DNA from: Clostridiales bacterium
Lineage (GTDB): Bacteria; Bacillota; Clostridia; Christensenellales; Aristaeellaceae
Reading direction: 5' to 3'
Assembly: GCA_012728815.1 (NCBI GenBank)
Contig: JAAYEI010000012.1
Coordinates: 1-64,000, forward strand
DNA: 64,000 nucleotides
Shown here in pieces: positions 1-7,082 of the stretch (positions are counted from its first letter, which is position 1; each line of letters begins with the position of its first letter). The notes under the pieces were generated by a model. It worked only from the letters and a program-made list of their open reading frames with translations. It ran no database searches and had not been told where the DNA came from. Both the position numbers and the translations under genes were made by a program.

Positions 1-1125
1 GTCACGTTTTCTGTACATCTGACACCCCAAACGCCTTATTTTGACTGGCTTTTTATGTGTTCAGTATACCATAAATCACGCGATTTATCCAGTGTTTTCA
101 ACGTGTTGAGGGTTATTCAGCAGGCCCCAATTAATCCCACCACAAAAACCCTTGAAATCATTGAAGATTTTGAGGGTTCCTTTTATTCATGTTGTATATT
201 GATGGTTTTATTCCTTGCTTTGCCCCTTGCGGAGAACATCCTTGCCTCTGTGCGAGACAGAAGCAGCATTGAGCAGTGAGAATGTCAAGCACGCAACCCA
301 TGCTTAAACCACTTAAAACGCCCATAGTTTTTAGATTGCGGACAAATGCGCCTGACTGCCCGTGGACGGCTTACGGCACTGCCCGGATTTGAATTGACTG
401 GCGTCTTGAGAAGCGATGAGAGGAGAAACTTCGCGGACAGCAACAGACTCAGCATGCACACCTTGAAAGCGCACACTGTGTCTGGATTCCTCACTGCCAA
501 ATACAGCAGCCAATCTACAATCAAGCCAGAAAGAATCCCAGAACGGAGGTGAATTGTATTTTCACTTCAGCCTACCCACAGTCAAGTCGGCAAGAAGGGC
601 ACGGGTCTGGCGAACAGGCGATCGCTTTTGTCACGGCCTGTTAAACAATCAAGTATTTCATGCTGATAGGGCCGTGAAAGGGGCGGCAAACACAGTAAAA
701 TGCAAAGAAAAGATATAATCGCCGGGCTCTGGGTTGACCCTCAATGAGCAAAAATGGATGTCCTCATAACAACTTGCCAACAGAACAGAATGTCCTCACG
801 ATAATATGCCGATATAAGGCATTCTGTACACGCATGACTGTATACGCATCCATCTTATCGCCGATACAATGCTGTCTGCCAATGATGGTGCTCAGCAAAT
901 GATGGCAGGCAAACCTTGATGTGTTCGCTGGTATTATCCCGTCCGCCAATGATGATTCTCAACAAATGAAGGTGGGCAAGACTTGAAATATTCACCAATT
1001 CAATGCAGCCTACGCCTGCCAATAGAGACCCTCAGCAAACAAACACAGGCCATCCTTGTTCAGAAAACAAGCCATTATAACCTTTCAGAATTGTGAGGAA
1101 TATGAGGCGTTTTGACTCATATCCA
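1..1125. other. Long stretch without a recognisable gene
   Basis: I see no convincing gene here. The open frames are all under 80 codons, lack a good ribosome binding site and resemble nothing I know. The stretch is visibly lower in G+C than the rest of the window. Its one structured part is a set of degenerate repeats at 875-1061, listed separately. It may be the decayed end of a neighbouring gene or island lying to the left of the window. Confidence 0.5.
875..1061. repeat. Three diverged tandem repeats, each able to fold as a hairpin
   Basis: Units begin with GCCAAT at 878, 945 and 1018, so the periods are 67 and 73 bases. Units 1 and 2 agree at most positions over about 50 bases (GCCAATGATG, then CTCARCAAATGA, GGCAA and CTTGA). 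Unit 3 is more degraded. In unit 1, CTGCCA (876-881) pairs with TGGCAG (903-908). Units 2 and 3 have weaker equivalents. No coding frame runs through them. Confidence 0.5.
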
Positions 1126-2157
1126 TCAAGTCTTTTCAGCCGATTGCGTCAAATCCCGCACGCTGCCCCTGTCCACAAGGACAGGGCTCAGCATGACTTT
1201 CTTGACGCCGGTGCGCAGCCCTTCCTTGCGTTCCAGGATCATCTCAACGGCTGCCGCGCCCGCCTGCTCCAGCTGCATCTCAATGGAGGTCAGCCTGGGG
1301 GAACAAATGGAGGATAAGGTGTTGTCAAACCCGACAATCGACAGGTCATCGGGCACCTTGATGCCATGCTCGTACAGGGCTTGCAGCGCGCCACAGGCCA
1401 GCACGTCTGAGGTGATGAAGAGGGATGTGGGGATCTTGCCGCCCCTGAGCATTTCGTTGATTGCCTGTCTGCCATGCTCCACCGTGTAATCGGGCACAAA
1501 GCCTACCCATTCCGGCCCGGGTTCCAGCCCATGGTCAGCCAGGGCCGTGCGATACCCGTGATACCGCTGGTACTCCACCTCGTGCTGACCGTGCTTCATG
1601 CCCAGAAAGCCGATTTCGCGATGCCCGCGGGCAATCATATGCTCCATCGCAAGCGTCGCTCCGCGGTAACTGTCCAACAGCACGGCGTCAACACGGCTGC
1701 CGTAGCTGGGTCGTTCAATCATCACCACGGAGATGCCGCGGGATTGAATCCAGTCAATTGTATCCGCATCGCTTGCGGTGTTGCCGGTAAAAATCATCGC
1801 GTCCACCATCAGGCTGATCAGGTTTTCAATGACCGCCCGCTCCTTGGCCTGGGTTCCTTGCTTCAAGGCGGTCAGCACATGATAGCCCGCTTTTTCCGCC
1901 GTTTCATTGATTGTGTTGCAGATCACCGAAAAGAAAGGGTTTTCCGCCGGCATCTCAACCACGTGCCCGATGAAATAGGGCTTGTTGGTGCGCAGGCTGC
2001 TTGCGATCCGGTTGGGCACATAGCCCAGTTTCTTGATGGCTTGTTCCACCTGGGCCCTCTTTTTGTCGGATACATAGCCTTTGTTGCTGATGACCCGGGC
2101 AGCTGTGGCGGGGGAAACCCCCGCTTCCTGGGCGACATCCGAAATGCGTATTGACAC
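1126..2157 (-). CDS. LacI-family transcriptional repressor
   Basis: A 343-residue DNA-binding regulator. An N-terminal LacI helix-turn-helix (about residues 1-50: ISDVAQEAGVSPATAARV, then a hinge helix near GYVPNRIASSLRT) is followed by a periplasmic-binding-protein-like sensor domain ending in the usual VGFDN and SPRLTSIE stretches. I start it at the GTG at 2157 because GAGGAG lies 6-7 bases upstream; a further in-frame GTG at 2175 has no such site. It is transcribed away from the glycan operon that begins at 2628. An 18-bp perfect palindrome of the classic LacI-operator type lies between them, so it most likely represses that operon in response to an imported sugar. The ligand cannot be read from sequence. 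Confidence 0.93.
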   Translation of the reverse strand: MSIRISDVAQEAGVSPATAARVISNKGYVSDKKRAQVEQAIKKLGYVPNRIASSLRTNKPYFIGHVVEMPAENPFFSVICNTINETAEKAGYHVLTALKQGTQAKERAVIENLISLMVDAMIFTGNTASDADTIDWIQSRGISVVMIERPSYGSRVDAVLLDSYRGATLAMEHMIARGHREIGFLGMKHGQHEVEYQRYHGYRTALADHGLEPGPEWVGFVPDYTVEHGRQAINEMLRGGKIPTSLFITSDVLACGALQALYEHGIKVPDDLSIVGFDNTLSSICSPRLTSIEMQLEQAGAAAVEMILERKEGLRTGVKKVMLSPVLVDRGSVRDLTQSAEKT

Positions 2158-2354
2158 GTTGATCTCCTCAAACACCTAATCATGGCTAGTGATTTCGTCA
2201 TCATCTTTGCCGGCCTGACCCATCAAACTTACTGTAACAAGCGGCGGAATATTCTGTCAATCACCAGCACGAAAGCGGGGTCAGTGGTGCGGGACGGCCT
2301 GCGGAAGCGCGCAACCAGGCGGCCAGGGCAGCCGGTTCAGGGAGAAATGCCGTA

Positions 2355-2384
2355 TTGACAGGCCCTGGCGCCTCTTGCTATACT
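2355..2384 (+). promoter_or_regulatory. Sigma-70-type promoter of the glycan operon
   Basis: A perfect TTGACA -35 (2355-2360) and a TATACT -10 (2379-2384) are separated by 18 bases. The predicted transcription start, near 2391, leaves a leader of about 240 bases before the first gene. No stronger promoter is visible before 2628. Confidence 0.75.
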
Positions 2385-2413
2385 GCCTGGCATAAAGCAT
2401 GATTGTTTTTCAG

Positions 2414-2431
2414 TGTGATAACGTTATCACA
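2414..2431. promoter_or_regulatory. LacI-family operator, 18-bp perfect palindrome
   Basis: TGTGATAACGTTATCACA is perfectly symmetrical about a central CG, as expected for a LacI-family operator. It begins about 30 bases after the -10 of the operon promoter, so a bound repressor would block initiation or early elongation. The divergent LacI regulator at 1126-2157 is the obvious partner. Confidence 0.8.
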
Positions 2432-2627
2432 ATCAGCGCGGCACGCATGAGAAACCCGCCCAGGGATGTCCGCTCGTTTTGGATGAACATGGCAATTTTT
2501 GCTGCCTGGGGTGTCCCTGAAAACACCGCACACGTCCGGGCAACCGGCAACAATGAATCTGGTTTTAGGTAACATCCGAAAGAAATAAAGGCAAAACGCT
2601 TGTCAAAGCATCAGCAGGAGGAGAAGC

Positions 2628-3599
2628 ATGAAAAAAATCGTCATGACAGGCCCGGGCACCAGCGAGGTTCTTGATGTGCCTGACCTGCAGGCAAATGAGA
2701 ACCAGATCTTGATCCGCCAGAAATTTGTCGGCGTATGCATGTCTGAGTACCAGCACTGGCTGGAAGCGAAGGCTGGGGACGCCATTGGCCATGAGCCCAT
2801 GGGGATTGTCGCTGAGGTCGGCGCCAAGGTCACCGGCTTTTCGGTGGGCGACGCGGTCAGCGGCATGTGGGGCAGCACCCTGCCAGGGTCCGGCGGGATG
2901 GTGGAATATGCCCTGGCCGACCCGCGCCAGGACACGGTGGTCAAGCTGCCGGCCCATTTACGCCATGAGGACCTGATTTTGGAGCCCCTTGCCTGCATCA
3001 TGAGCGCGGTCAGCAAAATCTCCTGCACCATGCCGGGCACCACGATCTGTGTGGTGGGGTGCGGCTACATGGGCTGCGGGGTGATCAGCCTGCTCAAGGC
3101 GCGGGGCATGCACGTGGTGGGGGTGGACATCCGCCAGGAGTCCCTGGACAACGCCTTGCGTTACGGGGCGGATGAGGTGTACCTGGCCAAGGATGTGCTG
3201 GATGTGTACCCAAATGGCAGCTTCCGGTATGTGACTGAGTGGGGTGAAACCGCAGACTCGCTGGACCTTGCCATCAACCTGACCGCTGAATGCGGGCAGC
3301 TGAGCATTGGCGCATACCATACCGGGGGGAAGCGGCTGGTTGACGTCCAGCAACTGAACCTCAAGGCAATTGATTGCCTGAGCGTGCACCCCCGGGAGGC
3401 CCACCTCAGCGCCATGGGCGCGCACCAGGCCGTCAAGCTGCTGTCGGAGGGCACCTGGAAGTACCTCAACCTGCCCATCAAGGTCTACCCCATGAACAAG
3501 CTGGATTTGGCATACCAGGAAATCGGGCAAAAATACGGCAAGTACATGAAGGCCATCATTGACCTGACCAAAGCTGACGGAGAGCCCTACATCATCTGA
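2628..3599 (+). CDS. Zinc-type alcohol/polyol dehydrogenase (MDR superfamily)
   Basis: A 323-residue medium-chain dehydrogenase that probably oxidises or reduces a sugar or polyol with NAD(P). Visible are the N-terminal catalytic-domain residues C37 and H55-E56 (GHEPMGIVAEVG), an EPLACI stretch matching the usual third zinc-ligand region, and a Rossmann GCGYMG motif near the middle. The four-cysteine structural-zinc lobe that normally follows VGDAV is missing; the chain goes straight to GGMVEYALAD. The protein is therefore somewhat shorter than classical members (about 340-350 residues). It is the first gene of the LacI-controlled glycan operon and is preceded by AGGAGGAGAAGC. The substrate is unknown. 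Confidence 0.85.
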   Translation: MKKIVMTGPGTSEVLDVPDLQANENQILIRQKFVGVCMSEYQHWLEAKAGDAIGHEPMGIVAEVGAKVTGFSVGDAVSGMWGSTLPGSGGMVEYALADPRQDTVVKLPAHLRHEDLILEPLACIMSAVSKISCTMPGTTICVVGCGYMGCGVISLLKARGMHVVGVDIRQESLDNALRYGADEVYLAKDVLDVYPNGSFRYVTEWGETADSLDLAINLTAECGQLSIGAYHTGGKRLVDVQQLNLKAIDCLSVHPREAHLSAMGAHQAVKLLSEGTWKYLNLPIKVYPMNKLDLAYQEIGQKYGKYMKAIIDLTKADGEPYII

Positions 3600-3646
3600 T
3601 CCACCCGCGGGCTGCCAACCCGGCGGAGCTTTGAAAAGGAGCAACC

Positions 3647-4561
3647 TTGAACAATTTTTTGATGGAAATGAAGAAGAACCGCATGCTGTACATCATGCTG
3701 CTGCCGGCGGTTCTGTTGGTGCTGCTGCTGAACTACCTGCCGATGGCGGGCATCATCCTGGCCTTCAAAAATTTCCGCTACAACCTGGGGATTTGGGGCA
3801 GTGAATGGGCCGGCCTGCGCAACTTCCGGTTCTTTTTCCTGTCCGGGACCGGGTGGATGGTCACGCGCAACACCATCCTGTACAACCTGATCAACCTGCT
3901 GACAACCCAGCTGCTGGCCATCATCATCGCGATTGTGCTCAACGACATCCGCGGCAGGCTGTTCAAGAAGCTGTCGCAATCCGCCATTTTTCTCCCCTAC
4001 TTTATCTCGTGGATCATCGTCGGGGTGTTTGCGTACAACATCTTCAACTACGAGTCCGGCCTGCTCAACGGGGCGCTGAAGGCCCTGGGCGCCAAGCCGG
4101 TCAATGTCTATGCCGAACCCTCGCTCTGGTGGCTGATCATCCCCAGCTTCAACGCGTGGAAGTGGGTGGGCTATACCTCGGTCATCTACATCGCCGCGAT
4201 TACGGGCATCGACCCGGAGTGCTATGAATCCGCGGACATCGATGGCGCGAACATCTTCCAGAAAACCTTCTACATCACCCTGCCGTCCATCCGCACGACC
4301 ATCATCATCATGCTGCTGCTCAGCATCGGGCGCATCCTGCGGGGCGATTTCCAGATGTTCTATCAGTTGGTGGGCAACAACGGCCAGCTGTTCTCAGCCA
4401 CTGACGTCATTGACACCTTTGTCTTCCGCTCCCTGGTAACCGGAGGTGACCTGAGCATGTCCTCAGCCGCCACCTTCTACCAATCTGTGCTGTGCTTCCT
4501 CATCATCGTGCTGGTCAATGGCGTTGTGCGGCGAGTCGACCCAGACAGCGCGCTGTTTTGA
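3647..4561 (+). CDS. Sugar ABC transporter permease, LplB type
   Basis: A 304-residue inner-membrane permease of the CUT1 carbohydrate ABC family. About six hydrophobic helices are visible, beginning with MLLPAVLLVLLLNYLPM. The cytoplasmic EAA loop reads ECYESADIDGANIFQKTFYITLP. The LplB hallmarks (LNYLPMAGIILAFKNF near the start, GGDLSMSSAATFYQSV near the end) are present. It starts at a TTG preceded by AAAAGGAG. It pairs with the next gene as the two membrane subunits. No ATPase gene is in the operon, so a shared MsmX-type ATPase elsewhere must energise it (inference from known CUT1 practice). Confidence 0.92.
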   Translation: MNNFLMEMKKNRMLYIMLLPAVLLVLLLNYLPMAGIILAFKNFRYNLGIWGSEWAGLRNFRFFFLSGTGWMVTRNTILYNLINLLTTQLLAIIIAIVLNDIRGRLFKKLSQSAIFLPYFISWIIVGVFAYNIFNYESGLLNGALKALGAKPVNVYAEPSLWWLIIPSFNAWKWVGYTSVIYIAAITGIDPECYESADIDGANIFQKTFYITLPSIRTTIIIMLLLSIGRILRGDFQMFYQLVGNNGQLFSATDVIDTFVFRSLVTGGDLSMSSAATFYQSVLCFLIIVLVNGVVRRVDPDSALF

Positions 4562-4571
4562 GGTGAGCCGT

Positions 4572-5483
4572 ATGAAATTGTTTCAACCCAGGCGCAACGC
4601 CATCAAGATGCCGGCCTCCACGGTTGTTTTCAATGTCGCGGGGTATCTGCTGCTGAGCTTTTTCGCCATCATCTGCCTGCTTCCCTTCGTTTTCCTGATC
4701 TCCGCTTCCTTCACTTCGGAAAAGGCGATCGCGCTGTCCGGTTTCAGCCTGATCCCCAAAGAGTTCTCCACCGACGCCTACAGGCTTTTGTTCCGGAACC
4801 CCACGGACATCCTGCGCGCATACGGCGTGTCGGGCATGATTACCCTGTCCGGCTCAGTTGTGGGCCTTTTCATCATTTCAATGACCGCCTATGTGCTCAG
4901 CCGGCCCTATCTGAGGTACCGCTACCAGATTACCTTCTACTTTTATTTCACCACCCTGTTCAGCGGCGGCCTGCTGTCCGTCTACATCCTGTTTGTGCGC
5001 TACCTCGGGCTGAAAAACAATTACCTGGCCCTGATTCTCCCCTTGCTGGTCAACGTGTTCTACCTGCTCATCATGCGCAGCTTCATCACCGCCATCCCCG
5101 AATCAATCTTTGAATCGGCAAAGATTGACGGCGCGGGCGAGCTGACCATCTTCCTGCGCCTGGTTCTGCCGCTGTCCACATCCGCGCTGGCCACCATCGG
5201 TTTGTTCCTGATTCTGGATTACTGGAACGACTGGTACCACGCCATGCTGTACATGTCTGACTACAAAAAGTTCCCGCTGCAATACATGTTGTACAACCTG
5301 TTGTCGGCGTCTGAAGCGATCGCCCGCCTGTCCAGGACGGCGAGCATCAGCGTTGTTGAAGTTCCTTCCCGCGCTGTACGGATGGCCATGACGGTGGTCG
5401 CTACCGGCCCCATCCTGCTGGTCTATCCCTTTGTCCAGCGTTACTTTGTGAAGGGGGTGACATTAGGCGCAGTAAAGGGATGA
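4572..5483 (+). CDS. Sugar ABC transporter permease, YtcP type
   Basis: A 303-residue CUT1 permease, the partner of the upstream LplB-type subunit. Six helices are visible, with an EAA loop reading ESIFESAKIDGAGELTIFLRLVLPLS and the YtcP-like C-terminus PILLVYPFVQRYFVKGVTLGAVKG (about the last 25 residues). I chose the ATG at 4572 because GAGGTGAG sits just before it and it follows the previous stop by 10 bases; an upstream in-frame start would overlap the previous gene. It forms the translocation pore for a plant-type oligosaccharide or related glycan, given the downstream glycosidases. Confidence 0.92.
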   Translation: MKLFQPRRNAIKMPASTVVFNVAGYLLLSFFAIICLLPFVFLISASFTSEKAIALSGFSLIPKEFSTDAYRLLFRNPTDILRAYGVSGMITLSGSVVGLFIISMTAYVLSRPYLRYRYQITFYFYFTTLFSGGLLSVYILFVRYLGLKNNYLALILPLLVNVFYLLIMRSFITAIPESIFESAKIDGAGELTIFLRLVLPLSTSALATIGLFLILDYWNDWYHAMLYMSDYKKFPLQYMLYNLLSASEAIARLSRTASISVVEVPSRAVRMAMTVVATGPILLVYPFVQRYFVKGVTLGAVKG

Positions 5484-5529
5484 CACCCCACCCCGGAGAC
5501 AAAAACAGTTTATTTTGTAGGAGAAAGAA

Positions 5530-6999
5530 ATGAAAAGAAACGCTCGGTTGCTCGGACTGCTTCTGGTCCTTGTGCTGGTCCTTGGAAGCCTGCCCCTCTT
5601 CGCGTTGGCGGAGGCTGCGGAGTTTGATATTTCCCAGCCGGTGGAACTGCAGATCTACCTGATCGGCGGGCCGGCGCGGGACTATGACATGGTGCTGGAA
5701 AAGCTGAATGAGAAAACAAAGGCTGACCTGAATGCCACTGTCAACATCAACTGGATTGGCTGGGGGGACTTCCAGACAAAATACCCCCTCATCCTGGCCT
5801 CCGGCGAGCCGGTTGACCTCATCTACGCGTCTGTCTGGACCCAGTACTACGCCGAAGCGGCAAAAGGCGCCTTCCTGGACCTGACGGAGCTCGCGCCCAA
5901 ATACATGCCCAAATCCTATGCCGAAATCACCCCGGATTTTATGCAGCAGGCGACCGTGGATGGCCACCTGTACGGCATCCCCGCCGAGTTCTATCAGTTT
6001 GGCATGATGGGGTATATCCTGCGCGGTGACCTGATGCGGGAATACGGCTTTGAGGGCATCAGCCACATGGATGACTATGGCGTCTTCCTGGAGCTGGTGC
6101 GCGACAACAACCCGGAAATGTCCCCGGGCGACTTCATCGCCACCTCGGACAGCCTGGAGGGCATGCTCTGGCGTGAGCACGGTTTCCAGGAAATCACCTT
6201 CCCCCTGGTGTATGATGTGCGCGAAGAGCACCCCAAGGTGGTCAACTTCTACGAAGAAGCGTACATCCTGGACTTCTTCCTGAAGATGAAGGAATGGGGC
6301 GACAAGGGCTACTGGTCCAAGTCCGTCCTCTCCAACAAGGATGAGAACGCCTATGCCAGCGGCCTGGCCGCCTCCCGCATCCACAACCAGGATTCCTGGA
6401 AATCTTCCTACATCGCGCACCCTGAGTATGAATCCCAGTTCTTCTTCCTGAGCCCCTACAGCATCAAGACGCAGGCGATGCAGGACGGCATGGCTGTGCC
6501 GGCATCCGCGAAGAACCCTGAGCGGGCACTGATGCTGCTGGAAAAGCTGCGCCAGGACCGTGAGTACTACAACCTGCTCACCTATGGCATTGAGGGCCTG
6601 CACTTTGAGGTGACCGAGCAGAACACCCTGAACCCGCTTGATCCTGAAGGGTTTGCGCCGGAGGGCTACTGCTCCTGGGGCTTCAAGGAGCACAAGTTCT
6701 TCATCACCCCCGAAGGGATGCCGGACAACCTGGACGAGGTGAACGCCAAGCTTGAGGAGATGGCGATTGTCAACCCCTTTGTGCTGTTCACCCCCAACTT
6801 TGAGCCCGTCAAGAACGAGCGGGCCGCGGTCGCCAGCGTGTACCAGCAGTATGCCAAGCCGCTGATTTACGGCTACATCGACAACCCCGAGGAGGGCTAC
6901 AAAACCTTGCTGATGCAGCTTGAAATTGCCGGCATCAAGGAGATGCAGGCGGAGCTGCAGCGCCAGCTGGATGAGTACATCGCCAGCCTGGCGGAGTAA
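5530..6999 (+). CDS. Extracellular sugar-binding protein of the LplB/YtcP transporter
   Basis: A 489-residue solute-binding protein. It has a cleavable signal sequence: a basic start, about 17 hydrophobic residues, then a LFALAEA cleavage region. There is no lipobox cysteine. The mature part begins with PVELQIYLIGGPARDYDMV and has the DUF3502/LplA-like character usual for partners of LplB/YtcP permeases. A strong ribosome binding site (AGGAGAAAGAA) precedes it. A stable hairpin without a T-run follows at 7028-7050 and probably protects this part of the mRNA, so that the binding protein is made in excess. The ligand is inferred to be a mannoside or beta-glycoside from the neighbouring enzymes. 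Confidence 0.9.
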   Translation: MKRNARLLGLLLVLVLVLGSLPLFALAEAAEFDISQPVELQIYLIGGPARDYDMVLEKLNEKTKADLNATVNINWIGWGDFQTKYPLILASGEPVDLIYASVWTQYYAEAAKGAFLDLTELAPKYMPKSYAEITPDFMQQATVDGHLYGIPAEFYQFGMMGYILRGDLMREYGFEGISHMDDYGVFLELVRDNNPEMSPGDFIATSDSLEGMLWREHGFQEITFPLVYDVREEHPKVVNFYEEAYILDFFLKMKEWGDKGYWSKSVLSNKDENAYASGLAASRIHNQDSWKSSYIAHPEYESQFFFLSPYSIKTQAMQDGMAVPASAKNPERALMLLEKLRQDREYYNLLTYGIEGLHFEVTEQNTLNPLDPEGFAPEGYCSWGFKEHKFFITPEGMPDNLDEVNAKLEEMAIVNPFVLFTPNFEPVKNERAAVASVYQQYAKPLIYGYIDNPEEGYKTLLMQLEIAGIKEMQAELQRQLDEYIASLAE

Positions 7000-7027
7000 A
7001 AGCCGGGTCAAACCGGCACTGACGCAG

Positions 7028-7050
7028 GCGGGGGGCTTTGCGCCCCCCGC
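7028..7050 (+). other. Strong intercistronic hairpin after the binding-protein gene
   Basis: GCGGGGGGC (7028-7036) and GCCCCCCGC (7042-7050) enclose a 5-base loop. No T-run follows, so it looks like an mRNA-stabilising or attenuating stem rather than a full terminator. Confidence 0.65.
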
Positions 7051-7082
7051 TTGCCATCATCAGACCAAAGGGGAGATGGCCA

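Noticed and set aside
875..1061. Repeats considered as a CRISPR array
   Set aside because: Only three units, strongly diverged from each other, with no constant repeat/unique spacer pattern and no cas genes nearby.
1474..2154. 226-codon plus-strand frame opposite the first LacI regulator
   Set aside because: Shadow of a complete LacI-family protein on the minus strand.
5401..7011. Long minus-strand frame opposite the sugar-binding protein gene
   Set aside because: It lies antisense to a clear secreted binding protein, has His/Gln/Val-rich shadow composition typical of antisense G+C-rich frames, and has no family motif.
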